The position numbers and the translations under genes are program-made. From Marifrigoribacter sp965178585 (GTDB lineage: Bacteria > Bacteroidota > Bacteroidia > Flavobacteriales > Flavobacteriaceae), in assembly GCA_965178585.1 (NCBI GenBank), contig OZ238267.1:496001-560000 (forward strand): DNA of 64,000 bases, given 5' to 3'. Position 1 is the first letter of the stretch, and each line of letters opens with the position of its first letter. Below are positions 8,611 to 17,363 of the stretch, piece by piece. Below the pieces are notes generated by a model, which made no database searches, was not told the origin of the DNA, and worked only from the letters and a program-made list of their open reading frames with translations.

Positions 8611-9210
8611 CCAATAATTAAGCATTACAAGTTGAGGTATAAAACCTACAAAAAATCCAGCCACTAACTCAGGTATAGAATGAGAATTAGTTTCTAATCT
8701 AGATGAAGCTACCCAACCATTTATTATGAAAAACACTCCAATTTCCATTAAATAGTTTTTATTAAAATGAACACTTAAAGCTATTAAAAACATCGTTACT
8801 CCTGCTACTCCCATTTGATGTAAACTCACTTTGAAATTGAAAAGAACGAGTATTAAAGCAGACAATGTTGAAAATAAAACACCCACAAAAAAGTAATACA
8901 GTTCTGGTGATTGATAAGAGGTGAAAACCATTTTGATAATTACAAGTACTAAAAGTGTTTGTATCATTAATGGGGATTTACGCTCCTTTACATTTTTTAA
9001 ATTGATATTACTTACCAATCCTAAATTCTTTAATAAGAAAAAAGAAATCAAAGGGATTAAAATAGTAATGATAATAATTGAATACGTTTTTGCATTTATA
9101 ATTTGGGGTTCAATAAATCGAGGAGTAAGGCTGTAATACAATCTAGCTCCAATCAATGGCATTAACAAAGGATGGAAAATATAAGATGCGCTACGTAAAA
9201 AAAATTTCAT
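8605..9210 (-). CDS. PAP2-superfamily-like integral membrane protein
   Basis: This 201-residue protein has about six membrane helices. Three short motifs resemble the phosphatase PAP2 signature: K-x-x-K-E-R-K-S-P (72-80), S-L-H (129-131) and SR-x5-H-x3-E (170-181). The last carries Glu where active PAP2 enzymes have Asp, and the middle motif lacks the PSGH form. I infer a divergent lipid-phosphatase fold whose activity is uncertain. Its ATG overlaps the rpoN stop by one base, so it is co-transcribed with rpoN. Confidence 0.6.
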   Translation of the reverse strand: MKFFLRSASYIFHPLLMPLIGARLYYSLTPRFIEPQIINAKTYSIIIITILIPLISFFLLKNLGLVSNINLKNVKERKSPLMIQTLLVLVIIKMVFTSYQSPELYYFFVGVLFSTLSALILVLFNFKVSLHQMGVAGVTMFLIALSVHFNKNYLMEIGVFFIINGWVASSRLETNSHSIPELVAGFFVGFIPQLVMLNYWL

Positions 9211-10670
9211 TATATTTTTTTTCGTAAACGAGCAACTGGAACATCTAATTGTTCTCTATATTTAGCGATGGTACGACGTGCAATTGGGTATCCTTTGCTC
9301 TTAAGTAATGCTGCAAGTTTATCGTCTGTTAATGGCTTCTTTTTGTCTTCTTCTTTGATAATGTTTTCAAGAATGCTTTTTATTTCCTTTGTAGAAACGT
9401 CTTCACCTTGATCGTTTTTCATGGATTCACTAAAAAATTCTTTTATTAGTTTAGTCCCATAAGGAGTGTCAACGTATTTGCTATTTGCTACTCTTGAAAC
9501 TGTAGAAACATCCATATTAATTTCATCTGCAATATCTTTTAAAATCATAGGTTTGAGTTTTTGCTCATCGCCTGTTAAAAAATATTCTTTTTGATGATGC
9601 ATAATAGCATTCATTGTAATAAATAGCGTTTGCTGCCTTTGTTTAATAGCATCAATAAACCATTTTGCAGCATCTAATTTCTGCTTGATAAATAATACTG
9701 CATCTTTCTGAGATTTTGTTTTTTGTTTGGCTACTTTAAACCCTTTTAGCATTTCACTATAATCTCTAGAAACATGAAGATCTGGAGCATTACGTCCGTT
9801 AAGAGTAAGTTGTAATTCTCCATCTTGTATCTTAATTGCAAAATCTGGAACTACATGTTCTACTATTTTTGTATTACTAGCATAAGATCCGCCAGGTCTT
9901 GGATTTAAAATTTCAATTTCATGGATGGCACCTCGAAGTTGTTCTTCAGATATTGAATATTTCGAAAGTAGCTTTTTATAATGTTTCTTTGAAAACTGTT
10001 CAAAAGATTCATCAATTAATTTAATTGCAAGTGAAATAGCTTCAGTGAGGTTTTTTCTTTTTAATTGTATTAATAAGCATTCCTGAAGGTTTCTTGCACC
10101 CACTCCTGCTGGGTCTAAATCTTGAACAATATTTATAATTTCTAAAACTTTTTCTTCTGAGGTGAAAATATTTTGAGTAAAAGCTAAATCATCTACAATG
10201 TCAATTAAATCTCTTCGTATATATCCCGCTTCATCTACACTTCCTACAAGAAAGCGAGCAATTTCTTTTTCCTCTTCATTAAATCGATACGTGTTTAGTT
10301 GCTGTAATAAATATTGATTAAAAGAAGTGCCTGATGCATAAGGTATTTGTTTATCTTCATCATCCGCACTATAATTATTTGCTGTTAATTTATAATTTGG
10401 AGTTTCATCATCACTTAAATATTCATCAATATTTATTTCAGTTTCAATAATTTCATTACCATCATCTTCACTATCATAATCTTCATTACTAAAATCATCA
10501 TCAAATTCATCATCGTCATCTTTCCCCCCTTCAAGAGCTGGGTTTTCTTCTATTTCCTGCGAAATTCGTTGTTCAAATGCCTGAGTAGGTAATTGAATTA
10601 ATTTCATCAACTGTATCTGTTGAGGAGATAGTTTTTGAGAAAGTTTAAAATTTAATTGTTGTTTTAGCAT
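9210..10670 (-). CDS. rpoN: RNA polymerase sigma-54 factor
   Basis: This 486-residue sigma-54 has an N-terminal glutamine/leucine-rich activator-interacting region (LSPQQIQLMKLIQLPT, 15-30) and an acidic linker (about 50-110). The core-binding and helix-turn-helix domains follow, and the C-terminus holds the RpoN box, here RRTIAKYREQL near residue 468. It directs RNA polymerase to -24/-12 promoters that need an AAA+ activator. No such activator is encoded in this window. Confidence 0.97.
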   Translation of the reverse strand: MLKQQLNFKLSQKLSPQQIQLMKLIQLPTQAFEQRISQEIEENPALEGGKDDDDEFDDDFSNEDYDSEDDGNEIIETEINIDEYLSDDETPNYKLTANNYSADDEDKQIPYASGTSFNQYLLQQLNTYRFNEEEKEIARFLVGSVDEAGYIRRDLIDIVDDLAFTQNIFTSEEKVLEIINIVQDLDPAGVGARNLQECLLIQLKRKNLTEAISLAIKLIDESFEQFSKKHYKKLLSKYSISEEQLRGAIHEIEILNPRPGGSYASNTKIVEHVVPDFAIKIQDGELQLTLNGRNAPDLHVSRDYSEMLKGFKVAKQKTKSQKDAVLFIKQKLDAAKWFIDAIKQRQQTLFITMNAIMHHQKEYFLTGDEQKLKPMILKDIADEINMDVSTVSRVANSKYVDTPYGTKLIKEFFSESMKNDQGEDVSTKEIKSILENIIKEEDKKKPLTDDKLAALLKSKGYPIARRTIAKYREQLDVPVARLRKKI

Positions 10671-10697
10671 GCTGTTTTCTATCTTATAAAAATAAAA

Positions 10698-10732
10698 AAA
10701 ACAATCTACATATGAAGGATGAAGATTGTTTT
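10698..10732 (-). terminator. terminator of asnS
   Basis: The arms AAAACAATCT (10698-10707) and AGATTGTTTT (10723-10732) pair perfectly over 10 bp. Read on the minus strand, the hairpin is followed by a T-rich tract. It lies 28 bases after the asnS stop and before rpoN. Confidence 0.75.
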
Positions 10733-10760
10733 AATGTATAATGTTATAACGAATATTTTA

Positions 10761-12203
10761 TTAAAAACTTGCGTTACCTGGAGTTCGAGGATAAGGTATA
10801 ACATCTCTAATATTTCCCATTCCTGTAACAAATTGCACAAGCCTTTCAAAACCTAAACCAAAACCACTATGAACAGCAGTTCCAAATTTTCGTAAGTCTA
10901 AATACCAATTTAATTCTTCTTCATCAATGTCTAGATCTGCCATTTTTTGTCTTAATACGTCATAGCGCTCTTCTCTTTGAGAGCCACCTACTATTTCACC
11001 AATTCCAGGAAATAATACATCCATAGCTCTTACCGTTTTTCCATCATCATTTAAACGCATGTAGAAAGCTTTGATGTTTGCCGGATAATCAAATAGAATT
11101 ACAGGACATTTAAAGTGCTTTTCAACTAAAAAACGCTCATGTTCACTTTGTAAATCAGCACCCCATTCATTAATTAGATACTTGAATTTTTTCTTTTTGT
11201 TTGGCTTACTATTCTTTAAAATATCTATAGCTTCAGTGTAACTAACACGTTTGAAATTGTTTTCTCCAATAAAAGCTAATTTCTCTAATAACGCCATTTC
11301 ACTTCTTTCAGCTTGTGGCTTAGATTTCTCTTCTTGAAGTAAACGTTGCTCTAAAAATTCTAAATCGTCTTTACAGTTTTCAATAGCGTAGTTTACTACG
11401 TATTTAATAAAATCTTCCGCAAGATCCATATTTTGATCTAAATTATAAAAAGCAACTTCTGGTTCAATCATCCAAAATTCTGCTAAATGACGAGAAGTAT
11501 TAGAGTTTTCAGCTCTAAAGGTTGGTCCAAACGTATAAACTTTTCCTAATGCCATAGCATAGGTTTCTGCTTCCAATTGACCACTTACTGTTAAGTTGGT
11601 CTCTTTTTCAAAGAAATCTTTTTTATAATCAACATTTCCATTGTCATCCAATGGTGGGTTTTTAGGATCTAATGCTGAAACACGAAACATTTCTCCAGCA
11701 CCTTCAGCATCACTACCAGTTACAATTGGAGTGTTCATATAGTTAAAACCATTTTTCTGAAAGTATTCATGAACAGCAAATGCTAATTTTGATCTTGTTC
11801 TCATCACAGCACTAAAAGTATTGGTACGAATTCTTAAATGAGCTTCTTCTCTTAATTTTTCAAGTGAATGTCTTTTTGGAGAAATAATGGTTAATTTAAC
11901 TTCTTCTGGATCCGCTTCACCTAATACTTCAACTTTTGAAACTTGGATTTCAACTTTTTGACCTTGACCTTGACTTTCTACAATGGTTCCAAAAACCTGA
12001 ATAGCAGCACCCACTGTAATCTTTTTCAGTAGGGATTCTTCAAAATTTTCAAAATCAATCACACATTGTAAATTTTTTATAGTTGAGCCATCATTTAAGG
12101 CAATAAAACGGTTACTTCTAAATGCTCGAACCCATCCATTTATACTGATCTCTATTGGAGATGGTTTGGTTTCTAATAAATCTATAATTCTTTTTTCTTG
12201 CAT
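10761..12203 (-). CDS. asnS: asparagine--tRNA ligase
   Basis: This is a 480-residue class II aminoacyl-tRNA synthetase that charges tRNA-Asn. An N-terminal OB-fold (about 18-110, WVRAFRSNRFIALNDGS) precedes the catalytic core. The core has motif 2 near FRAENSNTSRHLAEFWMIEPE and motif 3 near GFGLGFERLVQFVTG. I start it at the ATG at 12201-12203 (MQEKRIIDLL), which sits 18 bases after the promoter -7 box. The longer frame would begin before that box, within the promoter region. A direct synthetase means the cell need not rely on transamidation for Asn-tRNA. Confidence 0.96.
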   Translation of the reverse strand: MQEKRIIDLLETKPSPIEISINGWVRAFRSNRFIALNDGSTIKNLQCVIDFENFEESLLKKITVGAAIQVFGTIVESQGQGQKVEIQVSKVEVLGEADPEEVKLTIISPKRHSLEKLREEAHLRIRTNTFSAVMRTRSKLAFAVHEYFQKNGFNYMNTPIVTGSDAEGAGEMFRVSALDPKNPPLDDNGNVDYKKDFFEKETNLTVSGQLEAETYAMALGKVYTFGPTFRAENSNTSRHLAEFWMIEPEVAFYNLDQNMDLAEDFIKYVVNYAIENCKDDLEFLEQRLLQEEKSKPQAERSEMALLEKLAFIGENNFKRVSYTEAIDILKNSKPNKKKKFKYLINEWGADLQSEHERFLVEKHFKCPVILFDYPANIKAFYMRLNDDGKTVRAMDVLFPGIGEIVGGSQREERYDVLRQKMADLDIDEEELNWYLDLRKFGTAVHSGFGLGFERLVQFVTGMGNIRDVIPYPRTPGNASF

Positions 12204-12221
12204 GATTATTATTTTGAATGG

Positions 12222-12252
12222 CAAAGATACTTTATACTTATAAAAAGACAAA
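12222..12252 (-). promoter_or_regulatory. promoter of asnS
   Basis: On the minus strand TTTG (12249-12252), exactly 19 bases, and TATCTTTG (12222-12229) match the Bacteroidota consensus without mismatch. The -7 box ends 18 bases before the asnS ATG. It lies in the short gap after the MMPL gene. Confidence 0.8.
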
Positions 12253-12257
12253 TGATA

Positions 12258-14657
12258 TTAATTATCGTTTTCTTCTTCAAGTTCATCATCTGATAATATT
12301 TGAATACTTGGTTTTTTAAGTGTTTTCTTATTGGCTATACTTCTTTCAAGTGATAATAAAAGCGAAGGAAGTAATAATAAATTAGATAGCATTGCAAACA
12401 GTAATGTAATAGAAACTAATATTCCTAGTGCTACTGTGCCTCCAAAACTTGAAATGGCAAATACTGAAAAACCAAAAAACAAAACAATGGAAGTGTATAG
12501 CATACTTACTCCAGTTTCCCTTAAAGCAGCGTAAACAGATTTTCTGATTTTCCAATGATTAGCAATTAGTTCTTGTCTGTATTTTGCTAAAAAATGTATG
12601 GTATCATCTACTGAAATACCAAAAGCGATACTAAACACTAAAATGGTTGAAGGTTTAATAGGTACGCCCATAAAGCCCATAAGGCCTGCTGTTATAATTA
12701 ATGGAAGGATGTTAGGAATCAATGATACTAATATCATTTTAACACTTCTGAACATCCAAGCCATAAAAAGAGCAATCAAAAATATGGCGAGTGAAAGGGA
12801 CAATATTAGATTATTTACAAGATATTTTGTTCCTTTTTGAAAAACTAAGGCTTTTCCAGTAACTAATACGTCGTAACGCTCTGGTGGAAATATTTTTGTG
12901 ATTTCAGACTTTAAGTCCTCTTCAATACGATCAAACCTTTCAGTTTCGGTATCTTTCATAAAGGTAGTAACACGAGCATATTGGCCTGTACTATCAACAT
13001 AATTATTTAAAAAATTTGTGTTTTCGGCACTACTTTTTGCATAAGAAAGTAAAAAAGTTCTTTCTTGACTATTAGGTAATTGATAATATTCTGGATTGTT
13101 GTTATAGTAGGCTTGTTTTGAAAATTTTACCAATTCTACAACAGATAGCGGTTTAGATAATTCTGGAATTTCTTCAATATAATTTTGAAGTTTATCCATT
13201 CGTTTTAAAGTAGCAAGGCTCATTACACCTTTCTTTCTTTTAGTATCTATTAAAACTTCTAATGGCATAATGCCTTCAAACTCTTTTTCAAAAAACTTAA
13301 TGTCACTAAAAAATTCGGTTTTTTTAGGCATATCTTCTATGATACTTCCAGAAATTCCGATATTAAAAATTCCAATAATACTTATGCAAAGTATAGCTAC
13401 AGAACTTGTATATATTGCTACACGATGGTTCCTAACCATTAGCTCTGTCCAATTTACAAATTGATTAATCCATTTTTTACCTAAGTGTTTTAAATGTTTG
13501 TCCTTTGGCGGTGGCAGGTAACTATATATAATAGGAATTATAAAAAGACTCAATAAAAATATAGCAACAATATTTAAAGAAGCAACAACACCAAACTCTT
13601 TTAAAAGTTTACTATTAGTAAGAATAAAAGTTGCAAACCCTGAAGCCGTTGTTAGATTGGTCATCAAGGTAGCATTACCTACTTTTGTAATTACTCGTTG
13701 TAATGACTTTGCTTTATTGCCGTGAAGCTTTATTTCCTGTTGGTATTTGTTAATAAGAAAAATACAATTTGGAACCCCAATAACAATAATTAAAGGAGGT
13801 ATTAATGCTGTAAGTACCGTAATTTCATATTGTAATAAACCTAAAATTCCAAAGGCCCACATTACTCCAATAATTACGGTAAACATAGAAATAATAGTGG
13901 CTCTAAATGACCTGAAGAAAAAGAAGAAGAGTAGGGAAGTCACTAATAACGCTGCTCCTACAAATAAACCTATCTCATCAATTATATTTTGAGAATTTAA
14001 TGTTCTAATATAAGGCATTCCTGAAGCATGAACTTTAATACCCGTTTCTTCTTCAAATTTATCGATGATGGGAATTAAATCCTCTATAATAAAATCTCTT
14101 CGAACAGAAGTATTAATAATGCTTTTGTCCATGTAAATCGCTGTTCTTATAGACTGCTTGTTTGGGCTATAAACCAACCCTTCGTAAAACGGTAGTTTGT
14201 TAAAGAGTTCGTATTTATATTGTTTTAAAGATTGGTTTGTAAAAACAGAATCCTTAATAAAAGGGACTAAGTTAAATGCAGTTGTATCCTCTCTTTTTTC
14301 AAGCTTTAATAAATCACCAACCGAAATAGTAAAATCTACTTCTTGATAATTCATAATATCCTTGGATAATTTATTCCAAGCAACAAATTTTTCAGGAGTA
14401 AACAGTGTAGAATCCTTAATACCTAGAATAACTAAGTTGCCCTCTTCACCAAATTCCTCTAAAAACTTATTGTACTCTAAATTAATGTAATGGTCGTCGG
14501 GCAATAAATTTGCTTCTGTTGTAGAAAAGCGCATGTTGTCCCACTGTGTTGATAAAGCAAGGGTGATTGCTGCGATTAAGATTAAAAGAAAAGCTCTATT
14601 TCTTAAAATAAATCTTGCCAATGCGCTCCAAAATCCTATGCTAAAAAGTTTGTTCAA
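12258..14657 (-). CDS. MMPL/RND family exporter (patched-like)
   Basis: This is a 799-residue inner-membrane protein with the duplicated RND layout. There is one helix (20-40), a periplasmic loop, five helices (about 225-380), a second lone helix (about 410-435), another periplasmic loop, then five helices (about 620-775). The sequence SVDDTIHFLAKY near residue 690 and the matching GVPNCIFLINKY near 295 are the internal-repeat signature. Substrates of this branch include lipids and hopanoids, but none is assigned here. The start codon is TTG directly after an in-frame TAG; starting later would remove the first helix. Confidence 0.9.
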   Translation of the reverse strand: MNKLFSIGFWSALARFILRNRAFLLILIAAITLALSTQWDNMRFSTTEANLLPDDHYINLEYNKFLEEFGEEGNLVILGIKDSTLFTPEKFVAWNKLSKDIMNYQEVDFTISVGDLLKLEKREDTTAFNLVPFIKDSVFTNQSLKQYKYELFNKLPFYEGLVYSPNKQSIRTAIYMDKSIINTSVRRDFIIEDLIPIIDKFEEETGIKVHASGMPYIRTLNSQNIIDEIGLFVGAALLVTSLLFFFFFRSFRATIISMFTVIIGVMWAFGILGLLQYEITVLTALIPPLIIVIGVPNCIFLINKYQQEIKLHGNKAKSLQRVITKVGNATLMTNLTTASGFATFILTNSKLLKEFGVVASLNIVAIFLLSLFIIPIIYSYLPPPKDKHLKHLGKKWINQFVNWTELMVRNHRVAIYTSSVAILCISIIGIFNIGISGSIIEDMPKKTEFFSDIKFFEKEFEGIMPLEVLIDTKRKKGVMSLATLKRMDKLQNYIEEIPELSKPLSVVELVKFSKQAYYNNNPEYYQLPNSQERTFLLSYAKSSAENTNFLNNYVDSTGQYARVTTFMKDTETERFDRIEEDLKSEITKIFPPERYDVLVTGKALVFQKGTKYLVNNLILSLSLAIFLIALFMAWMFRSVKMILVSLIPNILPLIITAGLMGFMGVPIKPSTILVFSIAFGISVDDTIHFLAKYRQELIANHWKIRKSVYAALRETGVSMLYTSIVLFFGFSVFAISSFGGTVALGILVSITLLFAMLSNLLLLPSLLLSLERSIANKKTLKKPSIQILSDDELEEENDN

Positions 14658-14700
14658 CTAAAGTGTTTATTAATTGTTTCTTTCGATTTAAAGAAAGGTG

Positions 14701-14708
14701 CAAAGGTA
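14701..14708 (-). promoter_or_regulatory. candidate -7 box of the MMPL gene
   Basis: On the minus strand TACCTTTG matches TAnnTTTG and lies 43 bases before the TTG start. The -33 position is poor (TTAC), so the call is tentative. Confidence 0.35.
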
Positions 14709-14786
14709 TTAAATTAGGCTTAACTATGTAAGGATATGCGGTTTAAAAGTGATCAGATTTTATATGACTTTTTGAGATGATAAAGC

Positions 14787-14814
14787 ATGAAAAAAGCGGC
14801 CAACTAGCCGCTTT
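14787..14814 (-). terminator. terminator of frr
   Basis: AAAGCGGC (14793-14800) and GCCGCTTT (14807-14814) form an 8-bp GC-rich stem with a 6-base loop. On the minus strand it is followed by six T. It lies 14 bases after the frr stop. Confidence 0.88.
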
Positions 14815-14828
14815 AATACTGTCTTTTG

Positions 14829-15383
14829 TTAAACAGTCATAATTTCTTTTTCTTTTAATGATAAGGCTTCATCTATTTTTTTTATATGATTGTCTGTCAT
14901 ACTTTGAATATCCATTTCGAGATTATTTGCTAAATCTTCAGATATATCTGCTTTTTTAATTTCGTTGTTTGCGTGTTTACGATCATTTCGAACCCCAACT
15001 TTGGTTTCTTCAGCTTCAGCTTTTGCTTGTTTTACCAATTCTATTCTTCTTTCTTCAGTTAAAGGAGGAACGTTAATTATTACACTTTCACCGTTATTCA
15101 TGGGATTGAAACCAATGTTTGCTTCATGAATGCCTTTTTCAATTTCAGGTATTAATGATTTTTCCCAAGGTTGAATTGAAATAGTCATCCCATCTGGAGT
15201 CGAAACATTTGCTACTTGATTTATAGGTGTTGGAGTGCCATAGTAATCTACCATTACACTAGCAACCATAGAAGGGGTTGCCTTTCCAGCTCTAATGTTT
15301 ATGAATTTTTTTGTAAGATGTATTAACGCATTATCCATAGCCTCTTTTGTGCTATCCATTATAAATTGTACTTCTTCGTCCAT
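14829..15383 (-). CDS. frr: ribosome recycling factor
   Basis: This 184-residue cytosolic factor splits post-termination ribosomes together with EF-G. It shows the family pattern: an N-terminal helix (DSTKEAMDNALIHL), the KFINIRAGKATPSMV segment near 26-40, the domain II strands ISIQPWEKS near 91-99, and the C-terminal helix with RNDRKHANNEIKKA. It is of normal length. It follows pyrH by 87 bases, the usual order in bacteria. Confidence 0.97.
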   Translation of the reverse strand: MDEEVQFIMDSTKEAMDNALIHLTKKFINIRAGKATPSMVASVMVDYYGTPTPINQVANVSTPDGMTISIQPWEKSLIPEIEKGIHEANIGFNPMNNGESVIINVPPLTEERRIELVKQAKAEAEETKVGVRNDRKHANNEIKKADISEDLANNLEMDIQSMTDNHIKKIDEALSLKEKEIMTV

Positions 15384-15470
15384 GACAGTTTTTCTTTAAT
15401 TTCTACTAATTGTATTAGTAGACTAATTTGTAATTAATATTTATTTACAAAGCAAATAGTATTCCAATAA

Positions 15471-16178
15471 TTACATATTTACTATGGTTCCTATATTTTC
15501 ACCAGAAACTACCTTTAGTAAATTTCCTCTGGTATTCATATCAAAAACTACAATAGGCAGTTTATTTTCTTGACTTAAAGTAAAAGCAGTGGTATCCATT
15601 ACTTTTAATCCTTTTTTAAGAACATCGTCAAAGCTAATAAAATCAAATTTAGTTGCCTTTGAATCTTTTTCAGGATCACTAGTATAAATTCCATCTACTC
15701 GAGTTCCTTTTAAAATAACATCGGCTTTAACTTCAATAGCTCTTAAAACTGCTGCAGAATCAGTGGTAAAGTATGGGTTTCCAGTTCCTCCACCAAAAAT
15801 CACAACTCTTCCTTTTTCTAGATGTCGCAATGCTTTACGTCTTATAAAAGGTTCAGATACTTCATTGATTTTAATGGCACTTTGTAGTCGAGTAGGAATT
15901 CCTTCATCTTCTAAAGCACCTTGTAGAGCAAGACCGTTAATAACAGTAGCTAACATACCCATATGGTCTCCTTGAACACGATCCATGCCTTTACTGGCAC
16001 CTGCTAGACCTCTAAAAATATTACCGCCACCTATTACAATAGCAATTTCAACTCCTTTTTCTGTTAGTTGTTTAATGTCTTCAGCATATTCTTTAAGACG
16101 ATCTGGATCAATTCCGTATTGACGATTACCCATTAAGGCTTCCCCCGATAATTTTAAAAGTATTCTTTTGTATTGCAT
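15471..16178 (-). CDS. pyrH: UMP kinase
   Basis: This 235-residue amino-acid-kinase-fold enzyme phosphorylates UMP to UDP in pyrimidine synthesis. Visible motifs are LKLSGEALMG (8-17), the glycine-rich VIGGGNIFRG near 48-57, and the uridylate-binding GGTGNPYFTTDSAA near 134-147. Length is normal for the bacterial hexameric type. It sits upstream of frr and downstream of tsf, with a terminator between tsf and itself, so it may have its own promoter. Confidence 0.97.
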   Translation of the reverse strand: MQYKRILLKLSGEALMGNRQYGIDPDRLKEYAEDIKQLTEKGVEIAIVIGGGNIFRGLAGASKGMDRVQGDHMGMLATVINGLALQGALEDEGIPTRLQSAIKINEVSEPFIRRKALRHLEKGRVVIFGGGTGNPYFTTDSAAVLRAIEVKADVILKGTRVDGIYTSDPEKDSKATKFDFISFDDVLKKGLKVMDTTAFTLSQENKLPIVVFDMNTRGNLLKVVSGENIGTIVNM

Positions 16179-16247
16179 AGCAGATTTTTCTATTGCAAAA
16201 ATAAAGAAAAAAAACGACCGACCCCAAGAAGAAAATTAGGAATAAAA

Positions 16248-16275
16248 AAAACCGACCTAAAAACAGATCGGTTTT
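16248..16275 (-). terminator. terminator of tsf
   Basis: AAAACCGA (16248-16255) and TCGGTTTT (16268-16275) form the stem. Read on the minus strand it is followed by a run of eight T. It lies 24 bases after the tsf stop and separates tsf from pyrH. Confidence 0.82.
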
Positions 16276-16298
16276 GTTTTTATCTATAAAGATAGTGT

Positions 16299-17261
16299 TT
16301 ACCCTAATGTAACTCTTTCAAAAGAAACTACTTCGTTTCCTTTAGAAGCAACATACTCTGCAACACTCATTTTTTCATCTTTAATAAAGTTTTGATCTAA
16401 TAAACATTGTTCTTGATCCAGCGTTGTATTATCAGAAATAAAACGCTCTAATTTTCCAGGAAGAATTCTGTCCCAAATTTGTTCTGGTTTTCCTTCAGCT
16501 TTTAATTCATCTTGGATTTTAGATTTAGCAGCATCAACCACATCATCGGTTAATTGAGCTCTAGAAATAAATTGAGGAACGTTAATTAGGTGTTTTCCTA
16601 AACGACCTCTTTCAATATTATCTTTTTCAATTACTGCAATTCTAGCTTCTGTTTCTGAAGCAATAAATGCAGGATCAAAATCTTTATAAGATAATGTAGT
16701 AGCTCCCATAGAAGCAACTTGCATTGCAACATCCTTAGCAACTACATCAGCATCATTTTCACTTGAAGTTAATCCAACTAAAGAAGCAATTTTATTACCG
16801 TGAATATAAGAACCAACAAATGGGGCAGCTAATTTTTTAAATCCATTGATTTGAATTTTCTCACCAATAACTCCAGTTTGTTCAATCATTTTTTCTGCAA
16901 CAGTCATACCTCCAAAATCTGCATTTAAGAAAGATTCTTGATCATCGCAAGTCATTGCTAATTCTGCTAAGCTTTTTGCTAATGCAACAAAGTCATCGTT
17001 TTTTCCAACGAAATCTGTTTCACATCCTAATACAACTAATGCACCCTCAGTTTTAGCATCGTTTACAACTGCTACTGCAGCTCCTTCACTAGACTCTCTG
17101 TCTGCTCTTTTTTCAGCAACTTTTTGTCCTTTTTTACGAAGTATTGCAACGGCTTCATCATAGTTACCATCAGCTTCAACCAAAGCTTTTTTACAATCCA
17201 TCATACCAGCACCGGTAGCATCTCTTAATTTTTTTACGTCTGCGGCTGTTATATTTGCCAT
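16299..17261 (-). CDS. tsf: translation elongation factor Ts
   Basis: This 320-residue nucleotide-exchange factor for EF-Tu has an N-terminal UBA-like domain (VKKLRDATGAGMMDCKKAL, 9-27), the EF-Tu-contacting TDFVGKNDDF near 82-91, and a dimerisation/core region. It is longer than the E. coli protein, as is usual in this phylum. It follows rpsB by about 100 bases with a terminator-like hairpin in the gap. Confidence 0.97.
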   Translation of the reverse strand: MANITAADVKKLRDATGAGMMDCKKALVEADGNYDEAVAILRKKGQKVAEKRADRESSEGAAVAVVNDAKTEGALVVLGCETDFVGKNDDFVALAKSLAELAMTCDDQESFLNADFGGMTVAEKMIEQTGVIGEKIQINGFKKLAAPFVGSYIHGNKIASLVGLTSSENDADVVAKDVAMQVASMGATTLSYKDFDPAFIASETEARIAVIEKDNIERGRLGKHLINVPQFISRAQLTDDVVDAAKSKIQDELKAEGKPEQIWDRILPGKLERFISDNTTLDQEQCLLDQNFIKDEKMSVAEYVASKGNEVVSFERVTLG

Positions 17262-17294
17262 TTTATTAAAATTTTAGTTATTATATTAATTAAA

Positions 17295-17343
17295 AAAAGT
17301 CGTTTAAGTTATTTCTGAAAAGAATAAAACCGAAACGACTTTT
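17295..17343 (-). terminator. hairpin between rpsB and tsf (partial terminator)
   Basis: AAAAGTCGTTT (17295-17305) and AAACGACTTTT (17333-17343) form an 11-bp perfect stem around a 27-base loop. A T-rich tract follows on the minus strand. It lies 20 bases after the rpsB stop and 33 before the tsf ATG. It could reduce tsf expression relative to rpsB rather than end transcription fully. Confidence 0.65.
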
Positions 17344-17363
17344 GTATAAAGTATTCTTAATTT

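Noticed and set aside
12204..12251. Upstream extension of asnS
   Set aside because: The extension lies across the perfect promoter and lacks similarity to the OB-fold start; the ATG at 12203 is better.
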